Shown piece by piece: positions 1 through 12,500 of a DNA stretch of 64,000 bases. Location of the stretch: positions 13,988,001 through 14,052,000 of the forward strand of contig OX387608.1 in assembly GCA_947568835.1 (NCBI GenBank), written 5' to 3'. The position numbers and the translations under genes are program-made. Origin of the DNA: Protonemura montana (Eukaryota > Arthropoda > Insecta > Plecoptera > Nemouridae). Position 1 is the first letter of the stretch, and each line of letters opens with the position of its first letter. The notes below the pieces were generated by a model. It was not told the origin of the DNA and did not search any database. It saw nothing but the letters and a program-made list of their open reading frames with translations.

Positions 1-831
1 CAAATGCAATTATTGCAATAAAATTGTGTCTTGTTTTTGATTTACTAAACCGTTCGTGTGTGTTCCGCACCGACTGTTTCGTTCTGTCTCGCTGACTTCG
101 CATTCGGTTCCGATACGTTAAAGTAATTTGCCCGCTTTTCAATTACCTTTTCCCATTAATCAATTTCGGGCACAAGAATTTTTGTTTTTTTCTTGGCTTG
201 TGCTCATGTCACGGCCGATGAAATAATATGTAGTAGGTCTTTGTACCTACCTGATAGTTTTATTCCATAATTTGGTTCTCATATCCGTAATTCCCGAAAA
301 TGTTTCTAAAACAGTTCATGGACAACATTTTCTTTCTTGAAAAGCTTCTGAGGTAGGTTGCCTATGCTGCAGGCAAGTATAATTTTCATCGAGCCGTTTT
401 CCTTGGTCACTTTCTGTGCATTATTATTTTATGTTCGAAAACGATACACGTAGCGACACCTGTGGCGATTTGAAGCACTATTTACGCTCGCGGTTAAATT
501 TTGAACAAAGGTGTCAAAATGATAATGTTTATTGAGCACTGCGTAATTTAGCATTTCTGATAGATTCAGTAAATTCTTATTTTGATGACTGCTATGAGCT
601 CATCATTTCGCATCCCTTCTCGTTCAGGATTTAAAACTTTTAAAAGTTTGTGGGTTCATGGGTCCATGCAAAGAGGCCCATGGCTGGGAACAGCTGTTTC
701 AGTTGGTCATCACCCGATGACACATATTTCTCGTCGACAAAAGGTTATTTTAATAAGGGCATGACATGTGTGTAAAAAATGACATGGGCGTTTAGCAGTG
801 ATAACGCCAGGCTTCGGAGAGGTGGTCGACA
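1..831. other. 5' flank of the SLC17 gene, no gene seen
   Basis: AT-rich DNA upstream of the first coding exon at 832. It should hold the promoter and 5' untranslated region of the transporter gene, but I see no convincing TATA box, splice site or coding exon. The short open frame at 582-764 has no recognisable content. Confidence 0.5.
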
Positions 832-3800
832 ATGTCTCAATCTCCACTGAGCATAAATAGTGATTCCGAAGTAGAAAATGAAGAGTTAGCATTAATTGGA
901 TCAGATGAAGGTTAGTAAAACAGCTGTCAGATTGACCCACATTTGGTAAACATACATTTTTATCACTCTCAATTTTAATTTACAGTGGTAGAAGATACTA
1001 AAAAATGGTTCAAAACGCGATACACACTTGCCCTCATGGGGTTCCTCGGATTCGCAAATGTTTACGCGATGCGCGTAAACTTGTCCGTGGCAATTGTAGC
1101 CATGGTCAACAATTCCGCTATCGCTTACGACAACAGCACAGTGGTGACGGATGTCTGCTTACCAGTTGACATCAACAATTCCACTATACCTCAGAAAGAT
1201 GGTGAATTTGCCTGGGATGAATCAACCCAAGCACTTATCCTGGGCTCATTTTTCTACGGTTATGTCCTGACACAAGTCCCTGGCGGACGGATGGCTGAAC
1301 TTTACGGTGGAAAACTTGTTTTTGGCATTGGAGTGCTGATCACTGGAATATTTACGGCACTCAGTCCTTTCGCGGCTAGACTAAATATCGCAGTTTTTGT
1401 TGCAGTAAGTACTTATTTTCCTATGATCTTTCTCATTCAATCTGTCGTAGCCCTTGTTTGATAATAGACATCAGCAAAAATCCCTTGACTTCTGTTATTC
1501 AAATGCCATCATTAGTAACCATAATGTTTGATTGTCATAAGTCACGGAGGTTTTGCTGTTGTCTAGTCTCAACCTAAGTCTACCATCTTAACTGTGCTAA
1601 TTATTCTTCCTGCCGGCAACAAATCACAACCTTGACAATGAATGACGCTACTAATTAAAGATTTTATGCATTCAGGTACGAATCATCGAAGGCCTTGGAG
1701 AAGGTGTTACATTCCCGGCAATGCATGTGATGCTTGCCAGATGGATTCCACCCTTAGAACGCAGCAAATTTGCTGCGTACACATATGCAGGTAGCCAAAA
1801 ACTACTTGAGAGCAGAGGATATATCTATTTTTATTGCCTATTTGCTAATTTATAAAGACAATACTTTCAAGATTTGAATTCACTTCTATTCAATACAAAT
1901 TTTTTTCTGTGAGCCTTGTGTATCGCTCATCGATATTAAAACGGTACCATTGAGATACGTTAATTAACCATTTATCAGTCATAGTAGGCGCTAAATCATT
2001 ATTCGAACTATGAAGGTTTTTAGACTCATGTCTACTTGATTTATCCTTTGCACTAGTTTTAACAAAAACTATTTGAAATGGGTTTTGAATGCTAAGTAAA
2101 GGGCCACTAAATTTCCCGACGTTTCGTAACATATACTAGTTACTTCTTCAAGGGTAAGAGCAGTCCTGACAATTTTCCAATAACATGTGGTTCTTTTGTT
2201 ATTGGAAAATTGCAGGAGTACTCTTACCCTTGAAGAAGTAACTAGTATATGTTACGAAACGTTGGGAAATTTAGTGGCCCTTTACTTAGCATTCAAAACC
2301 CATTTCAAATAGTTTTTCTTATTATTCGAACTAGTTTTTGCCATCTGCTGGAATCAAAGTCACACTAACTCCTTAACGCCAGACCACCGTAGCTATTCTC
2401 ATCCAGCTAACTTGTGCTTGTTTTCTTCAGGAGCACACTTTGGCACTGTGGTGTCTCTGCCGCTCTCCGGCTACCTCTGTTCGCTGGACTTCCTGGGCGG
2501 CTGGCCGCTCTCATTCTACTTGTTCGGAGCTCTCAGCGTGCTCTGGTTCCTTGTCTGGGTGTTAGTCGTGACCGACTCGCCACGTTCTCATCCTAGTATT
2601 AGCGACGAAGAGAAGAATTTCATTCTCGCATCTATCGGAGAAGTTAGGGAGGCGGTAAGTCTTCAATTTCTGTCCACTGATGATGGATAATTGAAAAATT
2701 GGTTCTAAAGCTTTTCCAAAAGAAGTCTTGATTTATTTATGATAAGTGGTCTTTTGATAACTAAGTAAGAAAAGGTATAAAATATACTCTTTGCAGAATA
2801 AAAGTAGAATAGCAAATGATAATGTCAGTTTATGAAAACAAAGTGAATGTTACGTTGTGTTATAAATCTAAATATAATATAAAAACAGGGAAAAAAGGCA
2901 ACTAAAGATTAGAAAAAAAAGAAAAATATTGTTAGGAAACTTGCAATATAAAGTATGTAATATAAAACGACTATAACATATCACGGATTGCTTGAATAGA
3001 TAGCTATGAGTAAATTTAGTTTGGGTAGGTGAACCGCAGTTAAGATTTCAAAGAACCAGTGGAGCCTCTTGAGAAAAAGAATGTCTTTTCTAAAAATGTA
3101 GTACAAGCTCGTTGTATGTTAGCAGGACAACGAGAGCAATGACATTCCGTGGCGTGAGATCCTTACGAGCTTGCCGCTGTGGGCGATTCTCGTGACGCAG
3201 TGCGGACAGAGCTGGGCCTTCTACACCCAGCTCACCGAACTGCCCACTTACATGAAGAACATATTGCACTTTGACATTGAGCAGGTAATATACGAAACAA
3301 CACCATAACCTTCATGATGATTCTTTCAATCACTTTCTGACGGAACTACCAGGACTAGGATAGCAGAACTCTGAGATAGCAGGATAGTTCATTACAATAT
3401 CGTGATAATAACATTTTCCGAATGACCGATTACAAAAGATCATGAGATGGCAACGTTTCAGCTGTTGCCTTGTTCACTTTTTGTAGAAACCAACGCTACG
3501 AGCACGTCTCAACTAAACAAACAAGGCAGTTGCCTATAAGTTAAACAGAGTTCATCTTTGCAATCAGTAATTTGATCTTCAGTTTCCTCTTTCCTCTTCC
3601 CCAATTCTTTTCAAATTTAATCAATCAGAGTCACTCTTGAGTCAGAGTCTCTTCAATCAGAGTCAGAGACCTTCAAAACTCGAGTTACTTACGTTTTTTT
3701 AATCACATTAAACTGAAACATCGAGTAACATTAATAATCAACCACCACGGTTAAGAAAGATCTGTATCATTGGATAGTGGCTACTAAAACTCGGAACTTT

Positions 3801-6800
3801 CTCTAACTATCAGCATTTTCCAAGATTAATGCCGTCGTACGCTCGTTTTGTCAATGACCTACAAAGATCCGAAGCTGCTCATCCTGGCATAAAGTTCATA
3901 TTGAATGCAATTGTTTGCTGACTGATTTCTTTACAGAATGCCCTGTTGTCTGCTCTGCCCTACCTTGCCACGTGGTGGTGTGGTGTCATCATGAGTCTCA
4001 TTGCCGATCAGCTGTTGTCTCGTGGGTGTCTCACGCAACTCGCCTCCTACAAGCTATTTAACTCCATTGGTGAGCCTTTGAAATGTTTAAACCGTGGTTT
4101 CCTAGCTGAGGCTGTCAACAAAATTTTTTGAGGTTAAACGTCAATCAGACAGGAAAACTGATCTTCGTGTTCGTGCCCGTTTCATTGTAAGCCGTGCAGT
4201 TAATTGATTAAGTAAACTATGTGCATTTACTGCCAAATGGGCATCAGCTCAGTTCTGTCTGAGTCAACTTCAACCTTGAATTCAAGCAAAGAGTTGATAA
4301 CAATTTTTTTTTCTCATAATTTGTGTACATTTTTTGGTGGTAGTCTTAAAAGTTGTAATCACCCTCTAGGTTTGCTAGTGCTAGAATGGTAACTGACGTC
4401 TGGCAATGCCATTCTTGGGTCACTAGCTGCTGAATTGCTTTGTTTTTTCAGCTCTCACTTATGAGTTATGGGAGAATGTTTCCAACAAGATCGTAATCAG
4501 TCGTAGTTTCATAACTTCAAGTGGGGTAGACGGGCAGGCAAACACCGTTATGGCACCTTTTGATGGTAGACATAGCATTATTTTCCACTTGATTTTTATA
4601 AATAATCATGGTCTTAATATATGAGGGTTTGTGATAGTTCAAGTCAGTTCATCAATCATGTCCAGTGTGGTTATCTCTTTCGATGTATTGTTTATTGGTA
4701 GATATGAATAGTGAGAAAACCCAAGGCCACTAACAAAGACATGTGATGTAAATGTTTATCATCAATATCACATAATTATTCAGTGATAAAGAATATGAAA
4801 CATGAAATACCCGTTAATGAGAAATTGAACGATTGTTACGAAGTAGCAATACCTTTTTATATTTAAGAGTTTTGTAATATAAGAACATGAAATAATTAGA
4901 TGCATTTTAATTTTTTGACACTTCAATGCTGAAATCGACATAAATGGTATTGCAATTCTCGCACCTTAATATCGGCAACTCTGAAATTCAAGTTTCCCAT
5001 TCCCTAAAGCACGGTATAACATTATGTTTCAACTCACAGTTAAGCTCTTATCTCAGAGAAACAGCTGACTTTTACTGCCTATGATTAGTTGTTTTCATGA
5101 TAATTAATTTAACTCCCACATTATCTAGAAGTTAAGAAAATTTTAATACTGGCCCTTAGCAATCATTTTATAAACTCAAATAGGTCGCTCAAAAGCAATC
5201 TGAATGGTGTGGAGAGTTCAGCTTATGTTGATACACACAAAGGTTGACATATTTCTTTCAGAATTGCTTGGAGTAAAAAATCTCCTTCGACCTGTGTCTA
5301 CCTTATATCGAACGATCAATTTTAGTCTCAGGTGCTAACAATTTTAAAATAATTGAGATTTTATCAGCACACTATACGACACTGAATTCTCGTTCTGCAC
5401 AGCCTCGGTGCTACCAGCGCTATGCCTGGCCGCGGTCGCGTGGGCCGGGTGCGATCGTGTCGCCATCCTGGTCCTTCTCGTCCTCGGCGGCGGCATGGCG
5501 GGCGGTACTTTTGCCGGCAACCAGATGAACCACATCTCGTTGAGTCCGCGCTTCGCTGGCACCATGTACGGCATAACCAACGCCGCCGCCAACACTTGCG
5601 GGTTCCTGGCGCCGTACGTCGTCGGGCTGCTCATCAATGGGAAGGTACGGATGAGCCACGTATCTGTCCAGGATTCGTCACAAACTGATTAATAGTGATT
5701 CATATGAAACAAAGCATGATTGTTTTTAGACTCATGTCTACTTTATCTAACCAACCCCTCGAACACAAAATCATACAAAATACATGAAATATAGGCCGCA
5801 CGCGAAGTTCGTGTCCGCCTCCAGAGTAAAATGTACCCAGCACTACACTTTCACAAAGGGTAAGTGCATCTATCGGAACACTTTCAATGAACACACCCTT
5901 AGACACTTCACATCATCAACTTGACATCGACACCTTATATTACAACCTTAGCAAAGTTCAAATGAGGGAATTGTGGTTCTATTAGATGCGGCAGATTCGC
6001 GTGTTGGGTGTATGCGTAGTGATATTGAAATTAAGATGTGCTAAGTATCGTTGTCCCGTATAGGTGCTTATTACGATAAAAATTAATAGATAATAGGATA
6101 CAGTGTATCGTAACTGTAATTGAAGAGTAGTTGTGATATTGGTCGCATGTTTTCGGAGGAAGAATTTTAGTTATTTAAAAAAATGTCAGAGCCGCATGTG
6201 TCGTGTGGCTAGTGGGCAACTTGGTTTAGTACGTGTGTACTATGTGATAGAAAGTTTGTATAGTAGAGTGGATATGTAGCATTTAATGAGTGAGTGAAAT
6301 GTGTAATATTAGTGGTATTGAAGTGTAGTTTAGAAAGGGTTTGCAAGCCCTTGGTGGAGCAATTTATCTTGTGCCGTACGTTCAGGGTGCCTCTTGGTAA
6401 GCGTTGTCTGGGATGCGTTGACCATGTGATCAAGTGTAAGTATAGTATTGTTGATTGTTCGCAACTAGTGGGGTGTAACGTATGGAAGGGAAGATATTTG
6501 CCTCATTTGAAGCAATGCAGCGCTGGGTCGTATATTCAATGATAGACCATCATACTTAAAGACCAGAACAATTTTGCAGACTAGACCGCTACGGACGCTT
6601 TCTGGGGAAAAAATGACAATTGATCGAAAGCTCTTAGCTAATTTTGTTTCAGGCAGCATAGCAGTTCTGTTAAGAAGAAAGTTAAGTTGGAAGAAAGTTA
6701 GTGTACAGCTTCACTCGCCTTGCCTATCAACCTCTCGACAGTGTGTATTTGCAGCGGAGTCGTGTTTTGTTAAAGGATTTCCCCTACTTGCTAGGCTAGG

Positions 6801-7191
6801 CTAGCTTCAACATCATATCCTACTTATCATCTATGCCATTTAACTAGTACAGCAAGGCCTGTCATCTAAACCATTCGTCGTTAAACACCAAATACTCAAT
6901 CGCTGATCAATTGTTGAGCTAACGCTCTCTCCCTCTGTCATACCATGAAAGCCCCAATAACTCTTTAGTCAAACTAACCTCTCTTGACATGGATTTCCAA
7001 CGGTTTGTCTACAGGAAGTACTCAGCAGCTGGCAGCTGGTCTTCTACATAGCCGCGGTGATCAATTTCGCCGGTAACCTTTTCTACCTGATGTTTGCTTC
7101 GGCTACGGAGCAACCTTGGAATCGGCGCCGCAGACCCAAAGCAGACGATGACGATGACGATGCACCTACCCAGCCTCCGCCCTTGGCGTGA
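832..7191 (+). CDS. SLC17 family major-facilitator anion transporter (sialin/VGLUT-like)
   Basis: Eight exons read in phase: 832-910, 986-1404, 1676-1790, 2431-2654, 3126-3284, 3937-4069, 5403-5644, 7015-7191, giving about 515 residues, normal for SLC17. A short acidic N-terminus ([18 protein letters not shown]) precedes the first membrane helix. Exon 2 carries the family signature after helix 1 ([16 protein letters not shown]), an acidic and glycosylatable loop with several N-x-S/T sites, and helix 2 with [15 protein letters not shown]. Exon 4 has [16 protein letters not shown] and exon 7 has [19 protein letters not shown] and [13 protein letters not shown], all typical of sialin-type carriers. 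The C-terminus is a cytosolic acidic run of six aspartates followed by prolines. SLC17 members move sialic acid, glutamate, nucleotides or phosphate with protons or sodium across lysosomal, vesicular or plasma membranes; substrate and location cannot be decided here. Family certain, subfamily inferred. Confidence 0.93.
2009..2330. repeat. Palindromic foldback/MITE-like repeat, copy A
   Basis: Intron 3 of the SLC17 gene contains a copy of the window's commonest repeat. The block at about 2041-2190 (motifs ACTATTTGAAATGGGTTTTG, TTTCCCGACGTTTCGTAAC, CTTCAAGGGTAAGAGCAGT) returns in reverse complement at about 2200-2330, so the copy can fold into a hairpin of roughly 110-bp arms. The outer segment holds TTTTTAGACTCATGTCTACT, shared with the other copies. 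Confidence 0.8.
5715..5750. repeat. Foldback repeat, short fragment
   Basis: TGATTGTTTTTAGACTCATG followed by TCTACTT, the outer end of the palindromic repeat family, sits in the last intron of the SLC17 gene. A further truncated piece is at about 11663-11710 in the AAA ATPase intron. Confidence 0.6.
6673..6900 (+). mobile_element. 5S-related SINE, headless degenerate copy
   Basis: Shares with the fuller copies at 10098 and 48141 the segments around CTTCACTCGCCTTGCCTATC, AACCTCTCGACAG and the tail CGTCGTTAAACACCAAATA. The 5S-like head is missing. It lies about 115 bp upstream of the last SLC17 exon. Confidence 0.65.
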
Positions 7192-7236
7192 TGTTGGCGC
7201 TACATAGGGGACTAATTGTGCAGGCCAGTGCGCTAT

Positions 7237-7636
7237 CGTTGAGTGTAGGTTATAGGTAGAGAAACAACGTCAATGTTACAATCTCTGCGTGAAAATGACT
7301 ACCTTACTGACAAAAATGTAGAGTACCGGAACATCACGTTAAGTGGAGCCACTGTCGTATGAATTTTAATTTCGATATTTCTCGTAGGTTAACTCGCTTT
7401 TGAGACTTTTCATGCTCAAAAAATCTCCATCAATGTTTACCTCAAGGTTGATATACACGTAACAATATTAAAAAGCGAGTAACCTACTATAAATATTGAA
7501 ATTAAATTTCATACGACAGTGGCTCCACTTTAACGTGACGTTCCGGTACTCTGCATTTTTGTCAGTAAGGTAGTCACTTTTCACGCAGAGATTGTAACAT
7601 TGACGTTGTTTCTCTACCTATAACCTGCACTCAACG
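7237..7636. mobile_element. 400-bp foldback MITE with 7-bp target duplication
   Basis: Two arms of about 165 bp are near-perfect inverted repeats around a loop of about 70 bp. The ends are CGTTGAGTGTAGG at the left and its imperfect complement ending CACTCAACG at the right. The heptamer GCGCTAT occurs immediately outside both ends (7230-7236 and 7637-7643), which fits a target-site duplication. There is no coding capacity. It starts only 46 bp after the SLC17 stop codon, so it probably lies inside that gene's 3' untranslated region. Confidence 0.85.
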
Positions 7637-7643
7637 GCGCTAT

Positions 7644-9579
7644 CGGTGATATCAAGAATGGCACGTGAGCAAACGTTCTGCAGTTCAGTTTTGTTGATGG
7701 CAGCGTAAAGTTGCCAGTCACTTAACGTTAACGGTAAGCTTCCGAGAGTTTAATCGGCCGAAGTGGATTTGGTAGTTGCGTTCGTGGACAGGGATTTAAC
7801 TTACTTTTGGGAATGGTATTGCGACTTGGTCCGATTACTTTTTGCATTGTCGGTTCTGATAAGAATCTGTAGTCAGATTTTTTTGCCATTTTCATTGACA
7901 ACGGAAAAATCAGATTTACGTCGCTACAGTGGTGGTTCTCCTAAACTTTTTCTTTTAAATAATGTAAATGAGATATAACAGATGAATTGTATTGAAATTT
8001 GTGATTTTGGGGATGCCAAAATCACTATTCAAATAGAGACTCTTCATAGTAAAAGTGATAAATTATCTAATTAAAGTCGCACATTTCTTGCAAGAGCAAG
8101 TCAAATCCCAGTACAATGCAAATGTTAGTCAATCTTGCAGCATAACTGTGAGAAGTATCAAAGGTCTGACTTTCTGATCTCCCCAAGAAATAATATCCAT
8201 CTTCATCCATGGGTAAAACACCCAAGGATCTTTGATTCATACTTTTTACAAATAGCACCTATATAGAAATTGTACTACTCTACTGTTACACACATGGCTA
8301 ATTCTATCGGAGAAGAAGATTAAGATTTTAACGGCAAGATATATGAAAGGTGATACATGACGGTTTTTAACTACTGGACTCTCTTTAAAATGGTTAAAGT
8401 TTGACTAGTCTAATAGGGTAATGCCAACAACACACACAACGCTCTTAGCTCGTGGGCTAACAAAAAGCGGTTGATTCCAAGTATGGGGCATATTTTTTAG
8501 AAGACATCTGCAAACCTTCATATTTGTACTGAATCTTTGCCCTTTGGGTATGTTAGGAGTTTGATAGAGCTTTTGAACTAAAAAAAATAACAATATACAA
8601 AAATTTCAGAAAAAAAAATTTTAAATTTATAAACTCTGGTTTTTTTTTTTAAATAGTACTTTTTTTTAGTCGAGAACAGGAAATGGAGTATAAGGGGTGA
8701 ATCCTCAAAGCAGAGTTTAAAAATGATCATCCAATCACAGTATAGATTGTTGCCATGGTGGTAACAACTATATCTCCAGAGTTATGAGGACATTCTTATT
8801 CTTTCTTATTGAATAAATATGCTCGCGTAGTTAAAACAAGAAGCTAACAGCGTGCTAACAGCGGCTTGTGTGTTGTGGCTCAAACGAAAGTGGCTTACAT
8901 ACAACGCGGGGATTTGTCGGACTGTTGTCAATTGTGATTCCGAATTTGATTAGATCGATCAACGTTAGCTAGTAGCGAGCACAGCTTAAATGTGAAAAAA
9001 AAGCACAGTTATGTGTTTAAAACTTTTATTTTTACAGTACACATAAGAACATAGTTAGGTGACAGTATTAGTCCATAGCTTCCTCACCTTAAAGTATCTA
9101 TCAACCAAATTATTTTTATTATTGTTAGTTTCCTAGGACAGTGACTGCTAGTCAGTCGTAAAGGTATTTCATCTGTATTACCATCTAGTACTTCTACATA
9201 ACTTACAATGTATTGTGATTTATTTGTTCAAATCTACAGGTAAGGTTAAATCGTTGATTGTGTATTACACCCTCAACAGTTAAATTATGTAAGAGCTGTT
9301 ATTATAAATATATTATATGTTTTACAATCAAATTGTCTTTCTAATTAATGATCTGTTGATCACAATCTTGATTAATCTGGATAATGTAAAAAACAAAAAC
9401 GACCACCTAAGTTCTGCTTGGATCACTTCCTTAAATTCGTTAAAATTGGCAATGCATTTCACTCTCACCAAATTGCCTGCTAAAGCTTATTTCCAAAATT
9501 CCAATTTTTAAATATTATTTCTAATATAATCAAAATTCTTTCTAATAACTCAGTGCTACCAGCGAATCGTGTTGCCTCG
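7644..9579. other. Gap between convergent genes, no gene seen
   Basis: About 1.9 kb between the foldback element after SLC17 and the stop codon of the AAA ATPase gene on the other strand. It is AT-rich, with a poly-T/poly-A stretch near 8580-8660. Short open frames (for example 7763-7978 and 9317-9511) show no family, no splice context and no compositional shift. It should hold the 3' ends of both genes. Confidence 0.5.
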
Positions 9580-12500
9580 CTAGGCATACTTTGCTTTGAA
9601 TTGAATGAAAGCGTTGACGTCCTCTCTGGACACAGTCTTAGACGTCATCTGTATTGCTGCCTGAAAGTCTCTGAGCTGGACATCGCGGGCTATCAGACTT
9701 CCCGGAGGAACGTTTAGCAGTGAGCACCGAATCCTCGCTCCTTTGTACTCGTCATCGACGGGTTGCCACATGTTATCTGAATATTGACCCAAGAAACAGG
9801 GATATGTCAAGAAACGCATTTAATATTAGTGCTAGGATTCTGGCTATACCTGCTCAAATGACCGGAGTTTTAAAATTAACCCTAGAAACACCGAAAAGTG
9901 CAATGGTAGGATTGTTTTTCATAATAGACCCTGATTAAATCTAATAACCTATTAGAGATATTAAACATCAGATTTTAGAGATCAGTGAATGCACCTCCCT
10001 CCGCCCCACCATCACCAATAAAGAGGAAGAAATTAATACAAATTAGCCACGCCCATCAACAAACCTAGGGTTAGTTAAGTTAGTAAACACCTGTTTCTAA
10101 GAGATTGCTGAAGCTGGGTGAGATATTGAATGGGTGACCATCATATTCATGGCCAGGTTGGAGGGATGAAAGTTAGTACAACAGCGTCACTGACTTTGCT
10201 TGTCAACCTCTCAACAGCATGGACCGTTGTAAAGCTAGTGGTCCCCTTTGCGCTCTTTGACAGGAGTAGACTACATGCCGGTACAGGGATAACTTTCCTC
10301 CCTTTTAGGCTAGGCTATGTTATCATCATTCTCATCAACCACTCATTCACCGATGCCATCAGACCAGAGTCACAGGGCCCGTTGTCAAAACAGTGCCATC
10401 AAAATCGTATCCAAAATTGCGTTTGAGAAGTCCTAGTAAATATTAAACTACGTCGACTACGTACCAGACTCGCGTATGACCCAAGACTGGGCGTTGGTAA
10501 GCTCCGAGACTGGCATCAAGAGGGCGGTCTGAGTGAGGCTGGTGAGGTCCGAGCCTGAGAAACCTTCGGTTAGTTCCCCCACGAGGTCCCACTCCTCACG
10601 GCTGAGGCTAGTGGTGCATCGGTCTACCTCCGCTACCAAGATATCCAGCCGAGCCGCTCTGAGGAGGGCAGTGAAAGAAAATGGCTCTAAGTTTGTTGTG
10701 GGTGCAATGCTTGGAAGCTCATTAAAGGAAATATTGCCTCGGGAATATTCAAGCTATAAATTGACTGCAGTGAATTAGTAGTGCAATTCTGTTGTTTAAT
10801 ATAACAATTGCTAGACGTTTCTGCAGTGGCATTGAAAATTGTATGTGCCTTACAATATAAAAAATTGCAAACAATTTACGTAAAGTAAGATCAAGGATTC
10901 TCAATCAAGTTTGCAGCAAATTCATTTTTTCTTTCTGAAGTCTTGTTTACAGGCACCAGCAAGTCATGAACATGAAACCATGCTGAAGTAGAGAATGTTT
11001 CGAGTGTTAAGAAATTTCATTTAGTTATTTCTTATTTTACTTGAATTTGGCACTGGTTTACGCTCGATTAATCTTTATTAATGGTAACCACAACGATCGA
11101 TATACATATACCGATATTTTGAGTCGGAGTTATTCAATTGTAGAGATTTGTTAAAAAGAACGGCTGCCAGCGCCATAGGGAGACACCTACCGTTTCCACG
11201 TGTTGCCACCTTGGTTGTTCAGCAGAAATATTAATGCCTGCTCTCTGGCTCTACCTTTAAACTCAACGATGCGTAAATGAAAGAGATAACTCACTTATCG
11301 GGCAGCGGTACATAGATTCTTCTTTGGAACCGTCTTGAAAAGGCGGGGTCTACGTCCCACGGACAGTTAGTGGCCGCTATGAGGAAAGTCGAGCACGGAA
11401 GGTCGTTCATTTGGACGAGCAGCTCGGACTTAAGTCTCCGCGACGTCTCCCCGTCGTTGGCCGCTCGCGTGCGGCAGATGCCGTCGATCTCGTCGATGAA
11501 GACGACACACTTCTCGTTGTTTGTGCGCACGTGGTCGAAGATCTCCCGGACCATTCTGTACGATACCGTATTTGTTTACTATTTATTTTGTTTGTTTGTT
11601 ATATAGATTTTTTATCAATTTTATCAATTTTTTATCAATTTTTATTTTTCAGATTGAAATTATGATTGTTTTTAGACTCAGTTAAATTAGTTCAAATAGT
11701 TTTTGTCAGGATTGAAATTTGCTCTATATTTTTATAAGCAATAATGTAGTGGTCAATATACCCAGGTATACGCAGACCACTCACGATTTTGTTAAATCGA
11801 GACACAAAGATTTAAGACACAAAGTCAGCATTTTTCAATTGTTGTCAATTAAACAAAAATCGGAAAAGGTCACTACGCACTTATCTTTTTTTCCAACAGT
11901 ACACTGCTGCTTTAGAGACATCTGCAGATGATTTTCAATATTTGAAAATTAATTTAACGTACTTAAAACGTTTTCAATACTTGGGAAATACTTTGGTTTG
12001 TATTATCTTTTCAATCACCTTTTCCATCAGCCATTGCCTCATCGCTGTTTCACTGGACTGATTGACAAGCTATAGAGCTTGTCAAGTAATTACTAAACGT
12101 ACAAACATTGCAACCGTTGAGTGAGAAGTGTAGGTAGCTAGATCAAATATATTACGAGCACCCCCTTTTTTTTTGTTTTAAATCTTACAAGGATTCTGTA
12201 TATGGCTAAGAACTTGTATGGGACCAAGAAAAATTATTTTTTACTCTTTAGTTTATTTTAAAAATGTGTTTTTAAAAAATATTTTTTATTTAAATATTAA
12301 TTTTTTTCTTTTCATTTTTTTAACTTACTTCTCCGACTCTCCAAACCAGGAAGAGAGTAACGTCGAGCTGCACAGCGAGTAAAAGGCGCATCCGATCTCG
12401 GCAGCGACCGCATGAGCCAGCCGTGTTTTCCCTGTTCCTGGAGGTCCGTACAGGAATATACTTCGACACGGCCTCCGACCTTAACGAAAACAAACACTTC

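Noticed and set aside
8747..8766. GTTGCCATGGTGGTAACAAC in the gap after SLC17, resembling an X-box
   Set aside because: The two half sites are five bases apart rather than one to three, and no gene start is near.
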